Assembly (NCBI GenBank): GCA_900472395.1
Contig: UCHV01000007.1
Coordinates: forward strand, 186,001 to 250,000
Direction: 5' to 3'
Length of the DNA: 64,000 nt
Source: Hyphomicrobiales bacterium
GTDB lineage: Bacteria; Pseudomonadota; Alphaproteobacteria; Rhizobiales; Rhizobiaceae
In this document: piece by piece, positions 1 to 8,300 of the stretch
How the letters are laid out: each line of letters starts with the position of its first letter
How positions within the stretch are numbered: the stretch's first letter is position 1
Notes under the pieces: model-generated
Seen by the model: the letters and a program-made list of their open reading frames with translations, nothing else
The model's database searches: none
Told to the model about the DNA's origin: nothing
Program-made: the position numbers and the translations under genes

Positions 1-1164
1 GATCGCGGTGGCCACCGCGTAGATCGTAAGGATCGCATCGAGCCGGGGTGGAAACGCTTCCGGTGCCGCGTAGTTCGGCCGGAACAGGAACTCGCGCAGC
101 CGCCAGCGCATGTGCCGGAAGGCACGAGGCTGCAGGTTTTCGACGCCCAGCAGATCGGCGAACATGTAATAGCCGTCGAACCGCATGAACGGATTGAGGT
201 TGACGATCAGGCTCATGATCCAGCCTGTCGCCGCGAGCACGAAAACGGCGCTGCGCAAAACTCCGTCCGGCAGAAACGCCCAGAGCAGCAGCGCGAAGGA
301 AGCAACAGCCAGTTCGACCATGATACCGGCGGAATCGATGCGCAGCCGCTCGCGACGGGAGGTCAGTTTCCACGCATCGCTGACGTCGGTGTAGAGCAGC
401 GGCACCATCACCATGAAAGCGATGCCGATCGTCGGTACCCGGCAGCCGTATCGATGCGCGACGTAGGCGTGTCCCAGTTCGTGCAGACATTTGATGAAGA
501 TGATCGACAGGACCGAAACGACTGCGCCTTCGAGCGAAAAGACGTAAGGAAAGGTGCCGATGAAATCTTCCCACTGCCGCGAGACGAGATAGATGCCGAT
601 CGCCGCCGCAATCAATGTCACGATGCCGAACCCGCGGCTGAACAACAGCGAAACCGACGGCCATGTCGCGCGAATGAAACGATCCGGCCGCACGAGCGGT
701 ATCTTGAAGAACAGGTAGTTGTGGATCAGCCGCATGAACCACGAATGTTTCTGATTTGCGCGCTGGTGCAGGCTTCGCCATGAACTGGTCGCTGGCTGCG
801 AAAGCAGCATGTTCTGTTCCAGCATGCGGATGATGGAAACGATATCCTCGCCCGAGAGCGTGTTGCCGAAGCGTGTATTTACCGCCTTGATCAGATTGGA
901 AACGGTGCGGGCCGCATTCCAGAGCGAAAGGATTTGGAACATCTCGTATGTGATGCGAAAGAACTTGTTGCGCAGCGGATCGAGCACCACCCACGTGGGT
1001 GCGCCCGAATAACTGACGCCGCCCTTGGTGATCTGAAGGTCTTCCCGGATCGGCGGCAATGGAATTTCCTGGGGTGCGCCCTGCGCCTTGGCGCTTGCGC
1101 CTTGACCGCCGGAGATCATTTGTACGCCGGCGGGAAGCGACAGTGTTTGCGGCGCCGCCGTCAT
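1..1164 (-). CDS. Site-2-type M50 metallopeptidase with PqqD-like N-terminus (partial, runs off left edge)
   Basis: I translated this frame by hand; it stays open for 388 codons from ATG at 1164 to the window edge. Residues about 40-125 look like a PqqD-like winged-helix domain. Hydrophobic segments follow at about 170-195 and 205-226, then the zinc motif HELGH (His228, Glu229, His232). Further on, at about 325-340, is NPFMRFDGYY, which matches the third-ligand motif (NxxPxxxxDG) of M50 intramembrane proteases. The start overlaps the stop of the upstream adaptor gene (ATGA), so it is translationally coupled and the last visible gene of the tolC-hlyD-hlyD-M50 operon. M50 proteins cut or hold membrane-embedded segments. 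Here the likely role is processing or export of the divergently encoded giant protein, which is inference from position only. The C-terminus, which in such proteins may carry more membrane segments or a lipoyl domain, is not seen. Confidence 0.85.
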   Translation of the reverse strand, partial: MTAAPQTLSLPAGVQMISGGQGASAKAQGAPQEIPLPPIREDLQITKGGVSYSGAPTWVVLDPLRNKFFRITYEMFQILSLWNAARTVSNLIKAVNTRFGNTLSGEDIVSIIRMLEQNMLLSQPATSSWRSLHQRANQKHSWFMRLIHNYLFFKIPLVRPDRFIRATWPSVSLLFSRGFGIVTLIAAAIGIYLVSRQWEDFIGTFPYVFSLEGAVVSVLSIIFIKCLHELGHAYVAHRYGCRVPTIGIAFMVMVPLLYTDVSDAWKLTSRRERLRIDSAGIMVELAVASFALLLWAFLPDGVLRSAVFVLAATGWIMSLIVNLNPFMRFDGYYMFADLLGVENLQPRAFRHMRWRLREFLFRPNYAAPEAFPPRLDAILTIYAVATAI

Positions 1165-2609
1165 AATCCGAACTTCTGGCGCATCAGCGCTATCGGCTTG
1201 CGGAACAGGTAATATCCCAGGAATACCCGGTCGCCATAAATCTGCGCCGTGCCGCGAATGCCGAGCCGCATGCCCTGCGGCGGATCCTCCAGCTCGGCAT
1301 AGATGCGGTAGGCAAGTTTGTCGCCCTCCACCATGCGCGCCTCGAAGGAGGCGGAAACCACCGTCGCGCGGGCCGGACGCAGCGGATCGGAATCGAGAAA
1401 GGCGCGCACGCTGGCGCCAGGCGCCACCGCAATCGCGTCCGCCACCGGCACGTCGATGCGCAGCTGCATGCGCGATGGGTCGGCGACTTCCATGATGCGC
1501 TCGCCCGTCGTCACCGGTCGACCTATCCAGTCGCGCTTGTCGGTGTAGATCGCCAGGCCATCGACCGGAGAACGGATATCGGAACGCTCCAGCATGTCGC
1601 GGGCATAATCGCGTTTGGCGGAAGCGACGGCGAGTTCACTGCGGGTCACAGCCAGTTCGGCGCGCAGGCGCGGGTCGGAAACCGCCCCTTGCGTCACCTG
1701 CATCAGCTTGGCTTGTGCTACCCGAACATCCTGTTCGGCGACGGCCAGTTCGTTGCGAAGCACCACATCGGACATCTGCACAAGCCGCTCGCCCTTGGCC
1801 ACGCGCTGATCGGGATTGACGAGAATGGTGTCGATCACGCCGTCCAGTGGCGCCGCAATCACCGCAGGCGCAATGGGCGCAACGGCGGCTGGCGCCAGCA
1901 CCGTCATCGGCACCGGCACGAAAGCCAGTGCGATCATGGCAATTGCTGCTCCCGCCAGCAAAGGCTTGATCTTCAGCCGTCGTCGCAGCTTGCGTTCGCC
2001 GGTCAGCGCTGCCCAGGCATGCTGATAGGTATCCGCCAGTCGCCGGGAGATGAGGCTGTCCATCTCGCTCCACGCCGTTTCGCGTGCCAAAAGCATGCCG
2101 CCGAAAACTTTCCCGTCACGCAGGGCAAATTGCTGCCAGTTCATGAAGCTATAGGGGAAGCTCTTGTGTTCCGTATCCCCCGGCGGGCAATGGGCAGGCA
2201 GCGTGAAGGCGGAAGCGGATTTGAGGCCGGTCTCCTTTTGCAGAACGGCAACGACGGCTTCCACCCAGCGTATGCGGGGCGAGTTGCGGTCCACCGCGCC
2301 GATGGAGCTCGCCGCCCGAACCGTGAAGACGTCGGACCGCCCCTGCAGCACGAAAACCTGACGGCAGCGGGTGAGGCGCATTGTCTCGTTGGCAATCAGA
2401 AAGGCCAGTTCGCCGACCGTTTGCGCCTGCCTGGCCTCAGCTTCCACCTTCAAAAGCAGATCGAGCGCCTTTGCCCCGGCATCGGCGGCCGGCTGTGCCT
2501 GTGCCTTGATGGTCTGACTGCCCGATGGGCGCGGCGGCGGTCCCGCACCCTGGGCAACCGGCTTTGCTGCGCCGGCCTGATCAGGATTGGGTGTGATCTT
2601 GAATTCCAT
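1161..2609 (-). CDS. HlyD-family membrane-fusion protein with cytoplasmic GAF-like domain
   Basis: The product has 482 residues. The first 40 or so are Pro/Ala/Gln-rich. Residues about 45-200 form a GAF-like globular region on the cytoplasmic side, followed by basic RKLRRRLKIK and one transmembrane helix at about 217-236. The periplasmic part has a lipoyl half (AAPLDGVIDTILVNPDQRV), a short alpha hairpin, the second lipoyl half (IRSPVDGLAIYTDKRDWIG) and a beta-barrel region. This is the layout of adaptors that link an inner-membrane partner to TolC. The unusual part is the large cytoplasmic sensor-like domain ahead of the membrane helix. It is second to last in the visible operon, 5 bp downstream of the smaller adaptor and overlapping the M50 gene by 4 bp. 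The inner-membrane partner is therefore probably the M50 protein rather than an ABC transporter (inference). Confidence 0.85.
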   Translation of the reverse strand: MEFKITPNPDQAGAAKPVAQGAGPPPRPSGSQTIKAQAQPAADAGAKALDLLLKVEAEARQAQTVGELAFLIANETMRLTRCRQVFVLQGRSDVFTVRAASSIGAVDRNSPRIRWVEAVVAVLQKETGLKSASAFTLPAHCPPGDTEHKSFPYSFMNWQQFALRDGKVFGGMLLARETAWSEMDSLISRRLADTYQHAWAALTGERKLRRRLKIKPLLAGAAIAMIALAFVPVPMTVLAPAAVAPIAPAVIAAPLDGVIDTILVNPDQRVAKGERLVQMSDVVLRNELAVAEQDVRVAQAKLMQVTQGAVSDPRLRAELAVTRSELAVASAKRDYARDMLERSDIRSPVDGLAIYTDKRDWIGRPVTTGERIMEVADPSRMQLRIDVPVADAIAVAPGASVRAFLDSDPLRPARATVVSASFEARMVEGDKLAYRIYAELEDPPQGMRLGIRGTAQIYGDRVFLGYYLFRKPIALMRQKFGL

Positions 2610-2614
2610 GGGCG

Positions 2615-3406
2615 CTACTCGCTTGCCGGCACGTCTTCGAACGTGGTTGCGCCGCTCATGCCGGGCAACACACCTTCGGCGCCGTTCCAGAAACGCCCGG
2701 TCACCTTTACCGTCTGGCTGACGGGATCTACCACGGCGGCGATCCGCACGATCTCTGCGCCGAGGCTCTTGCCCGTTTCGTCGATGCGGATGGTGAAACG
2801 GCTTCGTGGCTTCAGCCAGCGCAGCCAGTCGGATGGCAGAAGAATCTCGATCTCAAGGTCGGATTGCGAAACGATCTGCATCATCGGCTGGTTCGGCTCG
2901 GGGATTTCGTGCTCATGCGCGCGCATGACGGCGATGCGCCCATCGTAAGGCGCGCGAATCGTGCAGCGGGACATCTTGGAGCGGAAACCTTCCAGCTCGG
3001 CGGCCGCCTGATCTGCCTTGGCGCGCGACAGCTCGACCTCGAAATTACCCACCGCGCGGGATTTCGCCAGTCGTTCGTTGTTCTCCAACGTGATCTTCTC
3101 GGCTCTCAACATGGCCTCGGCCGATTTGACCTGGGCAGCCAGATCACCGCATTCGAACTCGGCCAGAATATCGCCCTTGGCAAAACTTTGCCCCTCGCGA
3201 AACGGCAGAGAGCGGATGGGGAAGGTCATGTCGGATGCGATCATCGCCTCGTTGACGGGCTTGACGATGCCGCGCAGGGTTTCGTTGCCTGCCTGTGCCA
3301 ACGCAGTGCCGCCGCCGGCCAACGATCCCAACAGCCAAACGGCGAAAACCGCGCCGTAGTATCGCGGGCGCGATCCTCTTGTCCAAAAATCCGTCCGATC
3401 AGTCAT
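2615..3406 (-). CDS. HlyD/RND-type periplasmic adaptor protein
   Basis: The product has 263 residues. A signal/anchor helix lies at about 17-38 (after a basic N-terminus with RGSRPR) and ends near ALAQA, so it is exported or membrane anchored. Residues about 45-75 hold the first lipoyl half (FREGQSFAKGDILAEFEC), followed by a short coiled-coil hairpin (about 80-145), the second lipoyl half (CTIRAPYDGRIAVMRAHEHE) and a beta-barrel domain. It is shorter than HlyD itself (about 480) and resembles the compact adaptors of efflux systems. It lies 18 bp downstream of the tolC-like gene and 5 bp upstream of the second adaptor, so it is operonic. Two different adaptors in one operon suggests a periplasmic tube of two adaptor types or a division of labour between partners (inference). 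Confidence 0.85.
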   Translation of the reverse strand: MTDRTDFWTRGSRPRYYGAVFAVWLLGSLAGGGTALAQAGNETLRGIVKPVNEAMIASDMTFPIRSLPFREGQSFAKGDILAEFECGDLAAQVKSAEAMLRAEKITLENNERLAKSRAVGNFEVELSRAKADQAAAELEGFRSKMSRCTIRAPYDGRIAVMRAHEHEIPEPNQPMMQIVSQSDLEIEILLPSDWLRWLKPRSRFTIRIDETGKSLGAEIVRIAAVVDPVSQTVKVTGRFWNGAEGVLPGMSGATTFEDVPASE

Positions 3407-3424
3407 GATCGACCTCGTATTCAG

Positions 3425-4903
3425 TTACTGAACGCTCGTCGTTTCAGCCTTCACATAAATCACTGCGGCACCGCCGCCCTCGTTCCACAGCGCCTTCATG
3501 CGCCTGGAAATTTCGGCAACGCTTTCCCTGGTCGTCAACCCGCGTGGAAAGGGATCGACGCCCAGCGAGGCATAGACATTGGCGTAGGCGTTCTGCATGT
3601 CGGCATAAGCCATATCGAGCTTGGCATCGGCGACCAGGGCATTCATTTCCTCGCGAATGAGGATCTGTTCGCTGGTCTTCTGCGCTTTCGTTTCCGCCCG
3701 CACCTGGTTGAGAATTCGGTGCGAGACGTTGGAAAGGGCCGATGCCGTCGAATAGGACTTGTTGAGATGGGTGAACCGGGCGCGGCTGATATGGACCTGC
3801 GTCATCACTGCCATGGCGACCGATAGCGCACGGGCATCGAGCACTTCCTTTTCCGCGTCGATCTTCCTGTTCGTCGCCGGCAGGGCAAAAAGCTTCATCG
3901 CATTGAAGCTGACCTTGGCGCCCCAGGATGCCCAGTTCGGATCGGTGATGAAGTCGTTGCTGTCGTAGTTCTTGCCGGCATAAACGCTGAAGCCGGGAAG
4001 GATGTCGAGGAGAGCGGCATTCACCTCCTGCTCGTTGATGCGCATGCGGTAGGCGACTTCGCGCATTTCCGGGCGGTTGGCGGCGGCGATCCGGTACATT
4101 TCCGAAAGGTCGTTGGGAACGCTCAGTTTCGGCATGCTGCGCTTGGGCACGGAAAGCGTGAATTCGGTGCCCGGAGTGATGTTCATCAGCGCGGCCAACT
4201 GGCTCTTGGCGACCCTCAGTTCGCCCTCGAGTTGTTCCACTTCGCGCTTCACCTCGATCAGTTCGCGCTCGTAGGTCAGTGCCACCAGCGGTGAGGCCTC
4301 GCCACTGCCGGAAAGCCCGCGGGTCTCGCGCAATGCCCTCGCGACACGGCCTTCGAGCGCGCGCATGCGGCCGACAAGACGCTGGTAGCTGGCTGCGCGC
4401 CAGTAGGCGGTGCGCACGTCCTCGATGACCTTGTTGACGATGCGGCGCTTCATCTCTTCCTGGATCAGCGCCTGATCCGCCGCCTGCTTGGCACGCACAT
4501 AGGAGAGGCCGAAATCGAGAACGTTCCAGGAGAATGTAAGATCGCCGGTGCGGACATTGGGATCGCGCGTCGAGGGCGTGGAAGGATCGCCTTCGTCACG
4601 GCCGGCATACCCTGCGCCGGCCACCAGTTTCGGCAGCGCGCTGTAGGTCACAAGGTCCGCCTCACGAAGCTTCAGCGAAGCCTCCATGATTTCGACCTTC
4701 GTGTCCAGATTGTATTTCAGTGCCCGCGCCATGGCTTCGTAAAGATCGATGGATCCGGTGACCGGCTCCTGATTCGCGGTGGCCCTCACCAGTTTGTCAT
4801 TGGCAAAAGAGATGTTCGCTTCGGCCTTGAGTGGCTCGGTTTTTACCGAGCATCCAACTGCAATCAAACTGATCGGGACAATCCATAAATAGGGAAATTT
4901 CAC
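3425..4903 (-). CDS. TolC-family outer-membrane channel lipoprotein
   Basis: The product has 492 residues. The N-terminus is a lipoprotein signal (hydrophobic run, then SLIAVGC; Cys18 is the predicted lipidated residue). Two OEP (outer-membrane efflux) repeats follow, with long amphipathic helices such as DLYEAMARALKYNLDTKVEI and a second half after about residue 270. Length and layout fit TolC/NodT-type channels. It is the first gene of the minus-strand operon, with its promoter in the 4904-5342 divergent region shared with the giant exoprotein gene. The most likely job is the outer-membrane exit pore for that protein. It could instead serve general efflux, but the absence of an RND pump or ABC ATPase in the visible operon argues for a dedicated role. 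Confidence 0.88.
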   Translation of the reverse strand: MKFPYLWIVPISLIAVGCSVKTEPLKAEANISFANDKLVRATANQEPVTGSIDLYEAMARALKYNLDTKVEIMEASLKLREADLVTYSALPKLVAGAGYAGRDEGDPSTPSTRDPNVRTGDLTFSWNVLDFGLSYVRAKQAADQALIQEEMKRRIVNKVIEDVRTAYWRAASYQRLVGRMRALEGRVARALRETRGLSGSGEASPLVALTYERELIEVKREVEQLEGELRVAKSQLAALMNITPGTEFTLSVPKRSMPKLSVPNDLSEMYRIAAANRPEMREVAYRMRINEQEVNAALLDILPGFSVYAGKNYDSNDFITDPNWASWGAKVSFNAMKLFALPATNRKIDAEKEVLDARALSVAMAVMTQVHISRARFTHLNKSYSTASALSNVSHRILNQVRAETKAQKTSEQILIREEMNALVADAKLDMAYADMQNAYANVYASLGVDPFPRGLTTRESVAEISRRMKALWNEGGGAAVIYVKAETTSVQ

Positions 4904-5059
4904 CGCTGCACCTCAGTTACCACCCTTAAAATACTCATCTCGGAAAACCCGAAAGGCGCCTCGGATGCCTCTTTTAAAAACACGTCAACCTAAGCGCGGT
5001 CATGCGTGAAGAGCAAAAACCCTGGGCTGCTTCAGGATTTACGAATATGATTAACAACT

Positions 5060-5075
5060 CGCTAACATATTAGCG
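5060..5075. promoter_or_regulatory. 16-bp perfect palindrome, candidate operator
   Basis: The sequence CGCTAACATATTAGCG is fully self-complementary (CGCTAA, CATA, TTAGCG) and sits in the AT-rich middle of the divergent region, 157 bases from the tolC-like start and 268 from the giant gene start. Placement and symmetry suit a dimeric regulator controlling both directions. The regulator is unknown. Confidence 0.35.
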
Positions 5076-5269
5076 CGCATGAACGTGTAGGCACTAAAAA
5101 CTCTCCCGTCCTGGCTGAGCGAAGGGCGACCCGAATTTTCCTGGTGTCCCGATAAAATACGGGGTTTCCAAAACATCATGTATTGCTAAAATTAATAGTA
5201 GCTGTTTGTATTTTGGTAAACAACTGAATCCTAATATTCGATTCAGGTCGATTTAATCGCCGATGAACG

Positions 5270-5318
5270 GGTGGGCCCCAAAGCCCGCCGGCGCGGAAGC
5301 CGGACGTTGTGTTCGTCC
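5270..5318 (+). promoter_or_regulatory. Structured 5' leader of the giant gene (three adjacent hairpins)
   Basis: Hairpin 1 pairs 5270-5276 (GGTGGGC) with 5283-5289 (GCCCGCC, one G-U) over the loop CCCAAA. Hairpin 2 pairs 5288-5292 (CCGGC) with 5299-5303 (GCCGG). Hairpin 3 pairs 5302-5306 (GGACG) with 5314-5318 (CGTCC). Neighbouring stems share two bases, so they compete, and an alternative GCGGA/TCCGC pairing (5293-5297 with 5316-5320) is possible. The structure ends 12 bases before the ribosome-binding site, a position suited to translational control. Confidence 0.4.
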
Positions 5319-5342
5319 GCTTTCTGCGCGGGGAGGTAAGTC

Positions 5343-8300
5343 ATGAACGAGCATTTCACTCGCCCGAAAAAGCCTTTTTCCAAGAAGAAGGCTAAACCAC
5401 AAAAGGCGAGGGGACAGGATCGTTTCGGCTCCATGCTGATGGAGCTGGAGCAGCGCATTGCGTTTGATGCGGCTCTCGCAGCCACCGTCGATCATGCTCA
5501 GGACAAGGAAAATTCGGCAACGCTGCAGGCCGAAGAAAAGGCGCCTGCGGATACGCACGACAGCGACGCACTTACGCGCGCGCTCGCGAGTGCGGCCGAA
5601 GGCGCGCATGCGGATGTGCAATCCACGGCTGCGCCGTCGGTCGCGGAAAGCGGCAGACAGGTCGTTGTGGTCGACAGTTCTGTTCCGGATTACGAATCAC
5701 TGCTTCACGGCATCGAAGGCGATTTCGATCTGGTCGTGCTCGAGCAGGGGCGAAATGGTGTCGAGCAGCTGGCCGAAGCGCTACGCGGCATGAACGATGT
5801 TCAGTCCATCCACATCATATCTCACGGGGATGAAGGCCGCCTCTATCTCGGCAACGCCACGCTGACGGTCGAATCCATGGCCGATGAATATGCCGATGAG
5901 CTGCAGAGCCTGCGGTCCTCGCTGGCGGACGATGCCGATATTCTTATTTACGGCTGCGATTTCGCGCGAGGAGAGCTCGGCGAAAGCGCGGCGCGAATGA
6001 TGAGTTATCAGACCGGCGCCGATATCGCCGCTTCGGACGACGCGACGGGCGCTACGGCCAAAGGTGGCGACTGGACGCTGGAATATCGTTATGGCGAGGT
6101 AACGACGAAATCCATCGTTTCCGCCGATGCGCAGGAACGTTATGCGGAACTGCTCAATGTGCAGGCTTCGGTCGGCAATGGCGCCGTCCTCGTTTCCTCG
6201 GAAAAAACGATCTACAGCGTTGATCTGGCCACCGGCAAGGCAACTGCGATCACTGTCGTACCAGGTTCGGTCGGCGGTATCGCGATCGCCGACACGATCA
6301 ACTCGCTGGCCGTCGATCAGGCGAACGGGCTGATCTACTACACGGACTCCGCCGCCGCGAACACCAACAGGGCGCTGTTCGCTTACGATTTCATCAACAA
6401 TACCCATATCCTGATCGACAATGACCTTGGCAGCAACGGATCGATCACCAACGTGGTCATCGGCACACGTGGTGTCGGCAGTGGTGCGGCGGCCTTCTAT
6501 AGTGGCTCGCTTTACCTCGGTGTCGAATCGGGTGCCGGCGATGCGCAGATCTGGCGGCTGACATTTTCCGCCGATGGCAGAACGCTTGCCGGCGTCTCCA
6601 CCTTCGGCTCCAACCTTGCATCGACGGATTGGGGCGATTTCGCCATCGATGCCGCCAACAACAATCTTCTGAGCATCACCGCCGGCGGCATCAACCGCTA
6701 TAGCCTGGCAACCGGTACCCAGGTCGGCACGACCTTCGCCAATCCGGGTGCCGCACAGGGTGCCACGGATACGGCCGGCAATTCCTACGTGGTCGGAACT
6801 GTCACGCAGGGCGCCACGCCGATCATCCAGCGTTTCAATCCGACAACCGGCGCCACCATCGGCTCGGCCATAAACATCACCACCAACGGCAGCACGGCGC
6901 TGGCAACGGCGATCAGCGATGCGGCCAGCTGGACACCGCCCACCTCCAGCATCGGCGACATGGTGTTCGACGACAACAACGGCAACGGCGTATTCGATGC
7001 CGGTATCGATGGCGGCATTTCCGGCGTCACGGTGCAGTTGGTGGATGACGTCAACAATAACGGCATTGCCGATGCAGGCGAACGCGTGCTGGCGACCGAT
7101 ACCACCAATATCAACGGCGCCTACCTGTTCACGGGCGTGCTGCCGGGTCAGTACGTGGTGCGGGTAACCGATACCAACGGCGCTCTCGGCACCTCCCCGG
7201 CGACGAACGGCAATACCCGCTCGGTCAGCGTCGGCGGTATCGGCGCATCGGTCCTGACGGCCGATATCTCATACAATGCGGTCGGCCCCACCGTCGATCT
7301 GAATTCGGGCACAACATCCTCGCAGATCATCGTCAATGGAAGTGCGCCGGGAGGCACCGGTTGGACGACCGGCGGCTCCGGTGGTGGTGGGGTCACGGGT
7401 GGTTATGCCTGGCAGAGTTCCGGCGTCACCGGCACGGTGACACAGACCAACCTTGCCGGCTGGAACGACGGACTTGCGCCTTCAGGCGCAATGCAGCTGA
7501 CGTTCGATGTGGGCTGGAGCAACAATTCCGTGCTCGGTCTTTCGACTGACAACAGCACCCCTGCCACACTGGAAATCTCCATCAACGGCGTCGTTTACGC
7601 ACGCCTATCCACCGGTGTCGTTGGCGGCTCGCCCAATACCGCCACCATCACCTACCTGAACGGCGCCAGCGGCTCGCCGGCCACCGTTGCGGCGTCCGCG
7701 GTCAACACCACTGCCTGGACCCGGACACCGGTAACGCTCAATCTGCCGTCGACAGTGGCTGCATCTGGCCCGCTCGTCTTCACCTATAATTCGACCGGCG
7801 GCCTGTTGGGCCTTGCTCCCAGCACCGACGACATCTTCATCGGCAATGTCAGCGCGTTGACGAATGTCGATGCCACACCTGGGGTGAACTATTCCGCTAC
7901 CTATACGGAAAATGGCGCGGGCGTGAACATCGCTGCAGCAGCCGCAAGCGTGCGCGATCTCGACAGCGCCAACATGCGCGCCGCCACCATCGTGCTCACC
8001 AATGCCCAGGCTGGCGACCTTCTGACGCTTGGGACGCTGCCGGCCGGTGTCACCGGCAGCATCGATACGTCCACACCCGGTCAGATCACCATCAACCTGA
8101 CCGGCAACGCCACCAAGGCAGCGTATGCCACGGCCATCCGCAATATCACCTTCTCCAACAGCGGGGATAATCCGGGAACGACGGCACGTATCATCAACGT
8201 CATGGTCAATGACGGTGCGTTTTCCTCGCCGGTGGCAACCACCACAATCAATGTCATTGCCGTCAACGACGATCCGGTCAACACCCTGCCGGCTGCCGGC

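Larger units (their letters stand above)
4904..5342. promoter_or_regulatory. Divergent control region between the tolC-like operon and the giant exoprotein gene
   Basis: This 439-bp stretch has no supported gene. It is far richer in A/T than its surroundings, mainly between 5030 and 5240, as expected for two divergent promoters. It holds a perfect 16-bp palindrome at 5060-5075 and three consecutive hairpins just before the giant gene's start (both listed separately). A strong ribosome-binding site (GGGGAGG, 5330-5336) lies 6 bases before the ATG at 5343. I could not assign a specific sigma factor. Confidence 0.7.

Noticed and set aside
1689..2948. A 419-codon plus-strand frame opposite the two HlyD-like genes, and another at 2864-3826
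   Set aside because: Both lie opposite clear adaptor and TolC-like genes and have no recognisable domain or ribosome-binding site.
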